Assembly (NCBI RefSeq): GCF_003201605.1
Contig: NZ_QJJR01000004.1
Coordinates: 124,001 to 188,000 of the forward strand
From: Streptohalobacillus salinus
Lineage (GTDB): Bacteria; Bacillota; Bacilli; Bacillales; Amphibacillaceae
DNA: 64,000 nt
Reading direction: 5' to 3'
A model generated the notes under the pieces. It was given only the letters and a program-made list of their open reading frames with translations, had not been told where the DNA came from and ran no database searches. How positions within the stretch are numbered: the stretch's first letter is position 1; each line of letters opens with the position of its first letter. The translations under genes and the position numbers were made by a program. This document shows, piece after piece, positions 53,784 to 62,812 of this stretch.

Positions 53784-54326
53784 ATGATTATGACAGTCAC
53801 GGGTTATAAATCATTTGAGATGGGCATTCATCAAGACAGTGACCCACGGATCGATTACGTTAAACATGCCTTAAAACAAAAAATTGTCACGTTTATTGAA
53901 CAAGGAGGCCAATGGGTGTTAACCAGTGGTCAATTGGGCGTTGAATTATGGGCGGTTGAGGTTGTCTTGGATTTACAGGTAGACTATCAGGTTCAAGTCG
54001 CGATTATTCCCCCGTTTGATCACCAGGATGCACGCTGGAACGAGGCGAATCAAGAAAAATATCAGCACTTGACGGAGATGGTCGACTATTATCAACTGTT
54101 ATATCAAGGTGATTACAAAAACCCAGGCCAATTTAAAGCAAAAAACAAATTTTTTTTAGACAAGAGCGATGTTAGTTTAATATTAGTGGATGATATAAAT
54201 CCTGGCAGTGTAAAATACTATCTTGACGAAGCAAAACGTTATCAAAAAGCCAATAAACAAATGCTTGAATTTATCACCCCACTCGATTTAGATGATGTCG
54301 TCAGAGAGCTAACAGAAGACTTTTAA
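53784..54326 (+). CDS. ypsA: YpsA family SLOG-domain protein (DUF1273)
   Basis: This 180-residue Rossmann-like protein of the SLOG superfamily is thought to bind nucleotide-type ligands. Family parts are TVTGYKSFEMGI at the start, LTSGQLGVELWAVEV near 52, PFDHQDARWNEANQ, and QFKAKNKFFLDKSDVSLILVDD. In Firmicutes YpsA has been linked to cell division, and it is encoded next to gpsB here too. The ribosome site is weak (GGAGG lies 15 bases from ATG 53784). Confidence 0.88.
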   Translation: MIMTVTGYKSFEMGIHQDSDPRIDYVKHALKQKIVTFIEQGGQWVLTSGQLGVELWAVEVVLDLQVDYQVQVAIIPPFDHQDARWNEANQEKYQHLTEMVDYYQLLYQGDYKNPGQFKAKNKFFLDKSDVSLILVDDINPGSVKYYLDEAKRYQKANKQMLEFITPLDLDDVVRELTEDF

Positions 54327-54389
54327 CTAGTTGATTGTTATGATTGATCAAAGAAATTGTTGAATATAGCTAGCTAAAGCCAAAAAGTT

Positions 54390-54398
54390 TGCTATAAT
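54390..54398 (+). promoter_or_regulatory. Extended -10 promoter of gpsB
   Basis: TGCTATAAT, identical to the element in front of ypmA; the -35 is weak. Confidence 0.6.
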
Positions 54399-54468
54399 GG
54401 AAACAACGTTTATTGAATGATTGAGAATAAAGATGTAATTAGACATGCTAAATAGAGGTGAAGCAATC

Positions 54469-54774
54469 ATGGAAAAATTAACAACACAACTCACAACAAA
54501 AGAGATTTTAGACAAAGAATTTAAGACGTCTATGCGCGGCTACAATCAAGAAGAAGTCGATGCCTTTTTAGATGTCATCATTCAAGATTATGAACAATTA
54601 ATGAAACAAATTACAACATTAAAGGAAGAAAATGAACGATTACGTAAAGATGAAGATCGTTCTCAACCACAGCGTCCGCGTGTGCAATCAACAAATCATC
54701 AAGTGAATTATGACATGTTAAAGCGCGTCTCTAACTTAGAAAAAGCAGTCTTCGGTAAAAAATATACAGAATAA
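54469..54774 (+). CDS. gpsB: Cell-division protein GpsB
   Basis: GpsB is a DivIVA-like protein that shuttles PBP1 between side-wall and septum. The 101-residue protein has the N-terminal DivIVA-type domain (TTKEILDKEFKTSMRGYNQEEVDAFLD), a coiled coil (about 35-65) and the C-terminal trimerisation part NYDMLKRVSNLEKAVFGKK. ATG 54469 lies behind AGAGGTGA. The PBP1 it recruits is encoded nearby (ponA). Confidence 0.95.
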   Translation: MEKLTTQLTTKEILDKEFKTSMRGYNQEEVDAFLDVIIQDYEQLMKQITTLKEENERLRKDEDRSQPQRPRVQSTNHQVNYDMLKRVSNLEKAVFGKKYTE

Positions 54775-54848
54775 TCGTCGCTATCGATAACGAAGGTAGC
54801 TGATTTTTAGTGTAAATGATGTTACAATAAAGATTAGCGAAAAAATTA

Positions 54849-55254
54849 ATGAATGTTTTGATGATCGCTGCAAATGTTTTATTTGTAGAGGAAAGTCCAT
54901 GCTCGCACAAGCTGTGATGCTTGTAGTGTTCGTGCTTGATGAATAAATAAGTCAAGGCAGTCTCACTCGGTGAGACTGACGGCAGGGAACTGAGCTACGT
55001 CTTCGGATATGCTCACAATACCTTGAAAGTGCCACAGTGACGTAGTCAGACGGGAAACCGTTTGAGTGGAACGCGGTAAACCCCACGAGTGAGCAACCCA
55101 AATATTGGTAGGGGCATCTTTGATTAGGGAATTTGAACCGAAACAAGGGCATAATCTTTGATTGTGCAGATAGATGATTATCACTAAGGCACGAGGCTGA
55201 CCACCGTTTGTAGTGCTCTAGGACAGAACATGGCTTATAAAACATTCATTGGTC
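54849..55254 (+). ncRNA. rnpB: RNase P RNA, Bacillus (B) type
   Basis: This is the catalytic RNA that trims tRNA 5' ends. Conserved parts are GTAGAGGAAAGTCCATGCTC, then GTGTTCGTGC, GACGGCAGGGAA, TACGTCTTCGGATATG, CCTTGAAAGTGCCACAGTGA, AACGCGGTAAACCCC and the 3' part AGATAGATGATTATC with ACATGGCTTATA. The ends pair as P1: AATGAATGTTTT (54849-54860) with AAAACATTCATT (55239-55250), 12 perfect pairs. The type-B layout and the place between gpsB and ypsC equal B. subtilis. A weak promoter (TACAAT at 54823-54828) lies upstream. Ends are approximate by a few bases. Confidence 0.97.
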
Positions 55255-55270
55255 ACTTTATCGATCAAAC

Positions 55271-55306
55271 AACCTTCCTTAGACATCGGTTTGAGGGAGG
55301 TTTTTT
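55271..55306 (+). terminator. Terminator after rnpB
   Basis: AACCTTCCT pairs with AGGGAGGTT (one T-G pair), followed by six T. Confidence 0.85.
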
Positions 55307-55342
55307 ATATGTACGTAATGGTAAAAAGAAAGGGTGACGTCA

Positions 55343-56476
55343 ATGCAACAGGTAAAATTATTAGCAACAGCTGCGATGGGACTTGAGTCCGTCGTTGCAC
55401 AAGAAGTCAAAAATTTAGGTTATACCGATTTAACTGTCGAAAATGGCAAGGTTATTTTTGATGCAGATATTAGTGCAATTCCTCGCTGTAATCTCTGGTT
55501 AAGAACAGCAGACCGGGTAAAAGTGATTGTTGGGGAATTTTATGCCAAAACCTTTGATCAGTTATTTGAAGGCGCAAAAGCGCTAGATTGGGATGCTTAT
55601 ATTTCTGAGGACGGACAGTTTCCAGTCATCGGAAAATCAGTTAAATCAACACTTTATAGTGTGCCAGATTGTCAACGGATCGTTAAAAAAGCCGTCGCAG
55701 AGAAGTTGAAACAACGTCACGGCGTCGCGTTAAACATGCCAGAAACTGGTGCTTTACATCGGATTGAGGTCGCAATTTTAAAAGATAAAGTAACTTTGAC
55801 CTTAGACACGTCGGGTAATGGTTTGCATAAGCGAGGCTATCGTGTCGGACAGGGTGAAGCACCGCTTAAAGAAACACTAGCGGCAGCGTTAGTGCAACTG
55901 ACCAACTGGCGGCCTGAGTACCCACTCGTTGATTTGTTTTGCGGGTCAGGTACGATTTTAATCGAAGCTGCTTTAATCGGCCAAAACATTGCTCCAGGTT
56001 TTAACCGTGAATTTGCAAGTGAAGGTTGGAATTTTATTCCACAAAAGCTATGGGATGAGGCATTTGAAGAAGCGGAACGATTAGCGAACTATGATCAACC
56101 ATTAAACATTACTGGCAGTGATTTAGATCCGAAGATGATTGAGATTGCTAAAGCAAATGCAATCGAAGCAGGGCTTGCAGATTTGATTACTTTTAAACAG
56201 ATGCAAGCCGTTGATTTTTATCCGCGAGAAGATAATGGTTACTTGATTTCGAACCCACCTTACGGTGAACGACTTAACGATGAAGAAGAAGTGAAACAAA
56301 TGTATCGTGATTTAGGGGTAGCCATGGCAAAAAATAGATCGTGGAGCAGTTATGTCTTGACCTCACATGAACAGTTTGAGCAATTATTTGGCAGAAAAGC
56401 AACGAAGAAACGAAAACTCTTTAATGGTTTTATTAAAGTCGATTATTACCAATTCTTTGGTAAGCGAATTCGTTAG
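55343..56476 (+). CDS. ypsC: THUMP-domain 23S rRNA N2-guanine methyltransferase, YpsC/RlmL-like
   Basis: This SAM-dependent RNA methyltransferase of 377 residues has an N-terminal THUMP domain (about 45-155) and a methyltransferase domain with LVDLFCGSGTILIEAA near 192, GSDLDPKMIEIAKAN, and the catalytic ISNPPYGERL near 305. Family knowledge suggests methylation of guanine in 23S rRNA. ATG 55343 follows AAAGGGTGA. ypwA comes next after 11 bases. Confidence 0.92.
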   Translation: MQQVKLLATAAMGLESVVAQEVKNLGYTDLTVENGKVIFDADISAIPRCNLWLRTADRVKVIVGEFYAKTFDQLFEGAKALDWDAYISEDGQFPVIGKSVKSTLYSVPDCQRIVKKAVAEKLKQRHGVALNMPETGALHRIEVAILKDKVTLTLDTSGNGLHKRGYRVGQGEAPLKETLAAALVQLTNWRPEYPLVDLFCGSGTILIEAALIGQNIAPGFNREFASEGWNFIPQKLWDEAFEEAERLANYDQPLNITGSDLDPKMIEIAKANAIEAGLADLITFKQMQAVDFYPREDNGYLISNPPYGERLNDEEEVKQMYRDLGVAMAKNRSWSSYVLTSHEQFEQLFGRKATKKRKLFNGFIKVDYYQFFGKRIR

Positions 56477-56487
56477 GAGGTTAATCC

Positions 56488-57975
56488 ATGTCAGTCGAAG
56501 CATTTAAAGCTTATATGAAAGAAATGAAGGCTTATCAAGAGGCGCTCAACTTAATCTTTTGGGACATGCGTACCAAAATCCCAAAAAAGGCGATGGAAGA
56601 ACGCACGGATGTCGTTGGTGTTTTAAGTGATAAAATCTATCAAATGCAAACGTCAGATGACTTAAAAGAAATGATTGAGACCGTCCCTACCCAAACAAGT
56701 GATCCACTAATTCTAAAAGCAATCGCTGTTGCAGAAGAAGACTATCAACGTAATGTAAAGATACCGCAAGCGGAGTACCGCCAGTTTGTCGTTGTTCAAG
56801 CAAAATCAGAAGCGGCTTGGCAAGAGGCAAGAGAAGCGAATGACTTTGAGATGCTCGCCCCTTACCTAGAACAGTTGATTGCTTATAACAAGTCATTTAG
56901 TCACTACTGGGGCTATGAAGGGCATTTGTATGATGGTTTATTAAACAGTTATGAACCGGGCCTTACGACAGCAATTTTAGACCCTGTCTTTGAAACATTA
57001 AAAGACGCACTTGTGCCGCTAATAAAAGCGATTGAAGACCAAGCGGTGGATGTGGATGTTCAACAAATCTTGCATCATTTTCCTAAAGATGATCAAAAAG
57101 CATTCGCACTATCTATTTTAGATCGCATGGGCTTTGATTTTGATAAAGGTCGACTTGATGAGACGATTCATCCCTTTGCGATTGGGATTCATCCGTTTGA
57201 CGTCCGCGTCACCACCCGTTATGATGAGCGTGATTTTAGAACGGCCTTGTTTGGTACCATCCATGAAGGTGGTCATGCCCTTTACGAACAAAACTTTGAT
57301 GAAGCGCTCCACCACACCGTCCTTGCCGATGGTGCATCGATGGGTATTCATGAGTCACAATCGTTGTTCTGGGAAAACTTTATTGGTCGCTCGAATGATT
57401 TTTGGGATAGTCAGTTTAAGCACTTCTTAAGTCATGCCCCTGCAGCGTTTCAAACGTTGGAGAAGCAAAGCTTTTACCGGGCGGTTAACGAGGTTAAACC
57501 GAGCTTTATTCGCATTGAAGCTGATGAACTCACCTATGCAATGCATATTATTTTACGTTATGAACTTGAAAAGGAATTAATTGATGGTTCGCTAACGGTG
57601 CAGGAATTACCAAAGGCGTGGAATGATAAAATGGAGGCTTACTTAGGCATACGCCCGGATCAGGATATTGACGGCGTCTTACAAGATATTCACTGGGCAG
57701 CTGGAGATTTCGGCTACTTCCCAACTTATTTATTAGGTTATATGTATGCGGCACAAATATATAAACGCATTGAGACGGATATCCACATGCCAATGATGAT
57801 TAAAATGGGGGACTATTCACCAATTCGTGAATGGTTGACTGAACATGTTCATCGTCATGGTAAGATGAAAAAGCCGTTAGAATTAATAGAAGATATGACG
57901 GGAGAAGGATTAAACCCTGATTATTTAATCCACTATTTAACGGATAAATACACTGATATTTATCAGATCAAGTAA
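56488..57975 (+). CDS. ypwA: M32 family metallocarboxypeptidase (carboxypeptidase Taq)
   Basis: This cytoplasmic zinc carboxypeptidase of 495 residues has the active-site TIHEGGHALYEQN (HEXXH as HEGGH, about residue 257), with the third ligand glutamate in the IHESQSLFWEN motif. Family landmarks HPFDVRVTTRYDE, DELTYAMHIILRYELE and GDFGYFPTYLLGYMYAAQ are all present. It trims C-terminal residues of peptides. GTTAGGAGG is a strong ribosome site. The ypsC-ypwA adjacency suggests an operon ended by the terminator downstream. Confidence 0.95.
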   Translation: MSVEAFKAYMKEMKAYQEALNLIFWDMRTKIPKKAMEERTDVVGVLSDKIYQMQTSDDLKEMIETVPTQTSDPLILKAIAVAEEDYQRNVKIPQAEYRQFVVVQAKSEAAWQEAREANDFEMLAPYLEQLIAYNKSFSHYWGYEGHLYDGLLNSYEPGLTTAILDPVFETLKDALVPLIKAIEDQAVDVDVQQILHHFPKDDQKAFALSILDRMGFDFDKGRLDETIHPFAIGIHPFDVRVTTRYDERDFRTALFGTIHEGGHALYEQNFDEALHHTVLADGASMGIHESQSLFWENFIGRSNDFWDSQFKHFLSHAPAAFQTLEKQSFYRAVNEVKPSFIRIEADELTYAMHIILRYELEKELIDGSLTVQELPKAWNDKMEAYLGIRPDQDIDGVLQDIHWAAGDFGYFPTYLLGYMYAAQIYKRIETDIHMPMMIKMGDYSPIREWLTEHVHRHGKMKKPLELIEDMTGEGLNPDYLIHYLTDKYTDIYQIK

Positions 57976-58044
57976 ATGTATAAAGAAATCTATTTTTAAA
58001 GGGTGCCCCAAAGTTGCAATCATTGAATGATTAAGAAAGTGATT

Positions 58045-58064
58045 AGGAACGTTTGTTCCTTTTT
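58045..58064 (+). terminator. Terminator after ypwA
   Basis: AGGAAC / GTTCCT with a GTTT loop and five T. Confidence 0.75.
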
Positions 58065-58129
58065 GCTTTCTTTATCTTTCTTCTTAAGGTATACTATAAA
58101 AAAGACGTGCAGAAAAGAGGGATCAGTTG

Positions 58130-58390
58130 GTGACGCTTGTTGATTATCTTGAAACGTTATGGGTAAAAGGATTTAAGTTACCAGATGAAGATATCCGGTT
58201 TATATATTTTGGCAAGAAATTAACCAATGCTGATGACTGGTGTGTCAGCTTCGCGATTGAAACCACCTTGCGGTTAAAACGTCAATTTGATGGTTCCTTT
58301 TACATTAGTTTACTTGAGTTATTCCATGAACATGAAATAAAAAATCGTCATGAGGCAAAACGGCTACTAACCGTTAAGAACATGACGTGA
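58130..58390 (+). CDS. Small hypothetical protein
   Basis: This protein of about 86 residues is not firmly recognised. It is soluble and rich in aromatic residues (DIRFIYFGKKL, DGSFYISLLELF), with a conserved-looking DDWCVSFAIETTLRLKR core; it may belong to a small Bacillales family of unknown function. The start is GTG 58130, 7 bases behind GAGGGA, with TTG 58127 as an alternative. TATACT at 58090 may be its promoter. Its last 17 bases overlap the end of the converging RNase H-like gene. Confidence 0.6.
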   Translation: MTLVDYLETLWVKGFKLPDEDIRFIYFGKKLTNADDWCVSFAIETTLRLKRQFDGSFYISLLELFHEHEIKNRHEAKRLLTVKNMT

Positions 58391-58787
58391 TTTTTTCGGA
58401 TTTTGTGTGTAGTCCTAAGCGTGCCAGTTGATCTGCACGTTTATTTTTCATGTCAGGAATCCATTTGATAAAAACATGGGCATAGCTGTCGAGGTGACGT
58501 TCAATCGCTTGATATATGGTTAAAAAACGAGGGTTTCTCGTGTACGCCTTCTCAATCGTATCGACAAGTATTTTAGAGTCGGAGCGAATTGAGAGAATCT
58601 CCCCATTAGTGTCTAATGGTAAGGCTTCAAGCGCGAACAATAAGGCATGAAACTCCGCTTCATGGTTTGTTAAGCGAGGCATGTAGCGGTAGCCTTCTAA
58701 ACAGAATTGCTTATTTTTAGCAACAAAACCGAGTCCACTCGGTCCGCTTAGACCCATTGACGCACCATCAGTGTATAATTCAATCAT
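58374..58787 (-). CDS. RNase HI-like protein
   Basis: This 137-residue RNase H-fold protein has the four acidic catalytic residues: D7 (LYTDGAS), E45 (NHEAEFHAL), D70 (IRSDSKIL) and a late aspartate (NKRADQLARLG). It resembles the Bacillus YpdQ/YpeP group of RNase HI-like proteins, whose activity varies; with all four acids kept, RNA-DNA hybrid cleavage is plausible. It is a single minus-strand gene that converges with the small protein gene at 58130 and lies beside cspD. Confidence 0.85.
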   Translation of the reverse strand: MIELYTDGASMGLSGPSGLGFVAKNKQFCLEGYRYMPRLTNHEAEFHALLFALEALPLDTNGEILSIRSDSKILVDTIEKAYTRNPRFLTIYQAIERHLDSYAHVFIKWIPDMKNKRADQLARLGLHTKSEKITSCS

Positions 58788-58861
58788 TTATTCCACCATC
58801 TTTCCGTATAAGATGATTAATCTACCTTAATATATGTCGCAGAGATAAAACTCTGCCTAGA

Positions 58862-59062
58862 TTAATTTTTTGAAACGTTAATGGCCTCAAGGCCACGATG
58901 GCTTTCAATGATTTGAAACGACACCATTTGTCCTTCGTCCAAGGCTTTAAAACCTTCTTCTTGAATGGCTGTATAATGAACGAACAACTCTTGGCCATCA
59001 TCTGCTTCAATAAATCCATAGCCCTTGTCGCTATTGAACCACTTTACTTTTCCTGTTTGCAT
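58862..59062 (-). CDS. cspD: Cold-shock protein CspD
   Basis: This 66-residue cold-shock domain protein binds single-stranded RNA and DNA as a chaperone. RNP1 is KGYGFIE and RNP2 is LFVHY, after the usual [14 protein letters not shown] start. ATG 59062 matches the family; GTG 59071 would add three residues. A weak stem GCAGAG/CTCTGC at 58839-58856 may close the transcript. A 5' leader of up to about 150 bases is possible on the minus strand. Confidence 0.93.
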   Translation of the reverse strand: MQTGKVKWFNSDKGYGFIEADDGQELFVHYTAIQEEGFKALDEGQMVSFQIIESHRGLEAINVSKN

Positions 59063-59274
59063 GTTATTCACGCTCTCTCTCTATCTGAATTATCTATTGC
59101 TTGAATTTAAGCAGGTAAACCTTTAAAATAAACCAAACTGAACTATTATTATCGCAAGAATTTAGGTGTTATTTTGAAGCGAAGTAACGGGTTGAAATCA
59201 TTCTGATTAGTTGCTAAAAATGATAGCTTAAATTATTTATGACGTCAAGGAAAGCTAACAAGGGGAGAAGACAG

Positions 59275-59850
59275 ATGAATGAACGTCTGGTACTAGAAAA
59301 GGTACGAGCATGGGTGAAAAATGAGTTTTTAACGGATGAAACAGGTCATGATTTTGCCCACATGGTTCGGGTAAGTCGGTTAAGTCGGGAGCTGGCAGAA
59401 AAAGAAGCAAGTGAGCCTTTCTTAGCTGAAATTATTGGACTGGTCCATGATGTATACGATCATAAATTAACCGAAGACCCTAGCCGAGAACAACAGCGAT
59501 TGGTAGCTTTTTTAGCAGAACAAGGCTTTGATCAACAGACAATCACGCGCATGGTTGACGCGATTGATTCCGTTTCTTTTAGTAAAGGAATGTGTGCAGC
59601 AACAACGCTTGCGAAAGTTGTGCAAGATGCCGATCGCCTCGATGCGATTGGTGCAATAGGCATTATTCGAACGCTTACATACGGCCAAGCTAAAGGCCGA
59701 CCAATAACCGAAACGATGCAACACTTTCATGACAAATTATTTAAAATTAAAGCCTTGTTAAATACTTCCTACGCTAAGCAACTCGCTACCACACGCGATG
59801 AAGTCATGCATGCGTTTTATGATGCATATGAACAAGAAACAAGCTTATAA
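59275..59850 (+). CDS. ypgQ: HD-domain phosphohydrolase YpgQ
   Basis: This HD-superfamily hydrolase of 191 residues has metal ligands H (GHDFAHMVRVSRL), HD (IIGLVHDVYDHKL) and a late D (VVQDADRLDAIGAIG). Bacillus YpgQ is reported to act on nucleoside triphosphates as a pyrophosphohydrolase. ATG 59275 follows AGGGGAGAAG; the open frame begins earlier at 59239 without a ribosome site. It sits near cspD as in B. subtilis. Confidence 0.85.
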   Translation: MNERLVLEKVRAWVKNEFLTDETGHDFAHMVRVSRLSRELAEKEASEPFLAEIIGLVHDVYDHKLTEDPSREQQRLVAFLAEQGFDQQTITRMVDAIDSVSFSKGMCAATTLAKVVQDADRLDAIGAIGIIRTLTYGQAKGRPITETMQHFHDKLFKIKALLNTSYAKQLATTRDEVMHAFYDAYEQETSL

Positions 59851-59905
59851 CTACATCACATGAGAAATATCACCCCGTTATAAGTATCACTAGGAGGAAC
59901 AAGCC

Positions 59906-60865
59906 ATGACAGTTAATGAACAACAGTACTTAGATTTATGCCAACACGTGCTCGCTAAGGGCCATCGCAAAAGTGATCGTACCGGCACCGGGACCATGTC
60001 AGTGTTTGGCTACCAAATGCGCTTTGATTTACAAGAAGGTTTCCCGCTACTAACGACCAAAAAAATCAATTTCAACTTAATTGCTTCCGAATTAATTTGG
60101 TTTTTACGCGGTGACACGAATATTCGTTATTTACTCGAAAATAATAATAACATCTGGAATGAATGGGCATTTAAACGTTGGGTCGAGAGTGCTAGTTACC
60201 GCGGACCAGACATGACTGATTTTGGCCGGCGTCAATTAGTGGATGATTCATTTAAAGCAGCCTATCAAGCGGCAATGACGCGCTTTAAAGAACAAATATT
60301 GACCGATGATCAATTTGCGGCCGAATTTGGTGACTTGGGTCCAGTTTACGGAAAACAGTGGCGGCACTGGGAAACCTCACGTGGCGAGACGATTGACCAA
60401 CTGAGCGATGTGATTGCATCATTGAAAACAAGTCCAGACTCGCGGCGCCATTTAGTAACCGCCTGGAATCCGGAGGACATCCCCTCAAACATGGCCTTAC
60501 CGCCTTGTCACGCTTTGTTTCAGTTTTATGTTGCTGATGGGAAGTTATCGTGTCAATTGTATCAACGCAGCGCTGATATCTTCCTTGGTGTGCCGTTTAA
60601 TATTGCAAGTTATGCCTTACTTACCCACTTGATGGCAAAAGAAGTCGGTCTTGAGGTTGGTGAATTTATTCATACCCTCGGTGATGCACATATCTACAGC
60701 AACCACGAGACCCAAGTCAACGAACAATTACGTCGACAGATGTATGAGCTACCGACCTTAAAAATCAATGAACAACTCGGATCGATTTTTGATGTGGAAT
60801 TGGCAGACCTTAAGATTGAGGGTTATCAATCACACCCACCCATCAAAGCACCGATTGCGGTCTAA
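59906..60865 (+). CDS. thyA: Thymidylate synthase ThyA
   Basis: ThyA methylates dUMP to dTMP with methylene-THF, producing dihydrofolate. The 319-residue form carries the roughly 50-residue insertion (about 88-140) seen in Lactobacillus ThyA and missing in the short enzymes of about 264 residues. Motifs are [13 protein letters not shown], the catalytic cysteine in [32 protein letters not shown] and [18 protein letters not shown] precedes the ATG. dfrA, which recycles the dihydrofolate, follows after 13 bases. Confidence 0.97.
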   Translation: MTVNEQQYLDLCQHVLAKGHRKSDRTGTGTMSVFGYQMRFDLQEGFPLLTTKKINFNLIASELIWFLRGDTNIRYLLENNNNIWNEWAFKRWVESASYRGPDMTDFGRRQLVDDSFKAAYQAAMTRFKEQILTDDQFAAEFGDLGPVYGKQWRHWETSRGETIDQLSDVIASLKTSPDSRRHLVTAWNPEDIPSNMALPPCHALFQFYVADGKLSCQLYQRSADIFLGVPFNIASYALLTHLMAKEVGLEVGEFIHTLGDAHIYSNHETQVNEQLRRQMYELPTLKINEQLGSIFDVELADLKIEGYQSHPPIKAPIAV

Positions 60866-60878
60866 GGAGGACACGAAC

Positions 60879-61376
60879 ATGATAGCGATGATTGCTGCCC
60901 ACGGTAAAGATTTTGTGATCGGTAAAGATAATTGGATGCCGTGGTCACTTCCACTTGATTTACAGTTTTTTAAAGAGATGACCTTAAATAAAACGATTGT
61001 AATGGGACGAAAGACGTTTGAAAGTTTTAACGGTCCGTTGCCGAAGCGTGATCATATTATTGTTACCCGCAATCAAGATTACCAAGCAGAGGGGTGTCGG
61101 GTTGAACATGATGTTGATCGCCTGATTGAGGAGTTAAAGAGACGGGATGATGAAGTCATGATTATCGGTGGTGGAGAAATATATCAACGATTCTTACCGG
61201 CAGCCGATCGCCTGTATATTACCTACATTGATCATGCCTTTAACGGGGACACCTATTTCCCCGATTACCGTCACGCGTCGTTTACTGAAACGGCCCGTGA
61301 GAAAGGGCTGAAGAATGCTGCCAATCCATATGATTACTATTTCATTCAATACGACCGAAATGAGGAAACTAACTGA
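60879..61376 (+). CDS. dfrA: Dihydrofolate reductase
   Basis: DHFR reduces dihydrofolate to tetrahydrofolate with NADPH. It has 165 residues. Motifs are MIAAHGKDFVIGKDNWMPW, the LDLQFFKEMTL stretch with D27-type aspartate, VMGRKTFESF and IIGGGEIYQRFLP. ATG 60879 lies 8 bases behind AAGGAGG. It is coupled to thyA upstream and overlaps yozE by one base. Confidence 0.96.
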   Translation: MIAMIAAHGKDFVIGKDNWMPWSLPLDLQFFKEMTLNKTIVMGRKTFESFNGPLPKRDHIIVTRNQDYQAEGCRVEHDVDRLIEELKRRDDEVMIIGGGEIYQRFLPAADRLYITYIDHAFNGDTYFPDYRHASFTETAREKGLKNAANPYDYYFIQYDRNEETN

Positions 61377-61600
61377 TGGTACAAGCTTTCTATCCATATA
61401 TGATGCGTTACAGAGGTTTAAAGCAAAAGTCCGATGAACGCGAACTGGCCGACTGGATGTTTCAAGACCATGACTTTCCAAAGACATCTTCAGATTACGA
61501 CGAGATTAGTCGTTATTTAGAATGGAACATTCCGTTTAACCGAGCGATTGTTACCTTTGACGAGTTATGGTCAGATTATTTAGAACAACGCGAAAAATAG
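61376..61600 (+). CDS. yozE: YozE family SAM-like protein
   Basis: This 74-residue protein of the YozE (UPF0346) family is a small helical, sterile-alpha-motif-like fold of unknown function. Family landmarks are the start FYPYMMRYRG, DHDFPKTSSDYDEISRYLE and TFDELWSDY. It starts in the dfrA stop (TGATG) and ends the thyA-dfrA-yozE operon before a terminator. Confidence 0.9.
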   Translation: MVQAFYPYMMRYRGLKQKSDERELADWMFQDHDFPKTSSDYDEISRYLEWNIPFNRAIVTFDELWSDYLEQREK

Positions 61601-61606
61601 CAAGAC

Positions 61607-61637
61607 AAAGAGCTTAAACCAACTGTTTGGGCTCTTT
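61607..61637 (+). terminator. Terminator after yozE
   Basis: AAAGAGC (61607-61613) and GCTCTTT (61631-61637), with AAAC/GTTT inside and a T-run. Confidence 0.85.
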
Positions 61638-61662
61638 TTCAATCGAAAAATGAGGTGTAGTG

Positions 61663-62811
61663 ATGAAAATTTTACATACCGCAGATTGGCACTTAGGTAA
61701 AATTGTTAATGCCGTGCATATGACGGCTGACCAACGCGAGCAACTAAACCAATTATTTACCATGATTGAAACAGAACAGCCGGATCTATTAATTATTCCA
61801 GGTGATATTTATGACCGATCGATTCCGCCAAAAGAAGCTGTCGATTTACTTGACCAAACCCTGACCAGGCTTGTTAAAGATTTTCAATTGCCAGTCTTAA
61901 TCACCTCAGGCAATCATGACAGCCCAGACCGGTTACAGTTCGGTCATCAATTATTTAAAGAAAATCAATTGTATATCGAAACAAAGTTAAAAAAAGACGT
62001 CGAAGCGCTAACTTTTTACGATCAATACGGACCTGTGACCTTCCATTTGATTCCTTACTTTGAACCGGAAGAAGTGAACCAATGGTTTCTTGATGAGCGG
62101 ATCGTCACCCACCAGCAAGCAACTGAAAAAGTGATTGAACAAATTGAATCAAGCATCGATGATAATGAGCGGCACGTCGTCCTGGCGCATACGTTTATGG
62201 CAGGTGGGATGGAGTCAGATTCAGAAGATCGGTTATCGATGGTGGGTGGTTCACCTTATGTTGATGCTGACTTATTCAAAGCTTTTGATTATGTGGCGCT
62301 TGGGCATTTGCACCAACCACAGAAGGTGAAACATGACCATATTCAGTATAGTGGCTCATTAATGAAGTATTCCTTTTCTGAAGCAAATCATAAAAAGTCA
62401 GCGGTGCTTGTTGAACTACTGGAAAAAGGCAAGGTGTCGATACGTCGGCTACCATTTAGCCCACGCCGGGATTTACGTATCATTGAAGGTCTCTTTGAAG
62501 AATTGATGGCTGAAGAACCGGCATCCGACGACTATCTATTGGTCCGCTTGTTTGATGACGCTGAAGTATTGGATGTGATGAGTGAGCTAAGAAAGAAGTT
62601 CCCCAATGTCCTAAGACTTGAACAGATAAGACCGAAAAGTGATCGGCAGCTTGATCAATTGGCCGATATGCGCGCAAAACAAACGTTATCGAAGCGCGCC
62701 TTATTTTCGCGCTTTTATCAAGATATGATCGGCGAACCATTGACAGAAGAGCGACAAGCCATTATCGACCAAGCCATTCAAGCACTCGCTGATAAAGAAA
62801 GGGGCGAATAA
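61663..62811 (+). CDS. sbcD: Exonuclease subunit SbcD
   Basis: SbcD is the Mre11-type nuclease subunit that works with SbcC to process DNA ends and hairpins. The 382-residue protein has phosphoesterase motifs HTADWHLGK, PGDIYD, SGNHDSPDRL, LAHTF and ALGHLHQPQ, then a C-terminal capping domain. ATG 61663 follows GAGGTG at proper spacing; GTG 61660 is too close. sbcC starts two bases after its stop. Confidence 0.95.
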   Translation: MKILHTADWHLGKIVNAVHMTADQREQLNQLFTMIETEQPDLLIIPGDIYDRSIPPKEAVDLLDQTLTRLVKDFQLPVLITSGNHDSPDRLQFGHQLFKENQLYIETKLKKDVEALTFYDQYGPVTFHLIPYFEPEEVNQWFLDERIVTHQQATEKVIEQIESSIDDNERHVVLAHTFMAGGMESDSEDRLSMVGGSPYVDADLFKAFDYVALGHLHQPQKVKHDHIQYSGSLMKYSFSEANHKKSAVLVELLEKGKVSIRRLPFSPRRDLRIIEGLFEELMAEEPASDDYLLVRLFDDAEVLDVMSELRKKFPNVLRLEQIRPKSDRQLDQLADMRAKQTLSKRALFSRFYQDMIGEPLTEERQAIIDQAIQALADKERGE

Positions 62812-62812
62812 G

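Noticed and set aside
54952-55245. Minus-strand frames of 73-97 codons
   Set aside because: They lie entirely within the RNase P RNA gene, which explains the conservation of the sequence.
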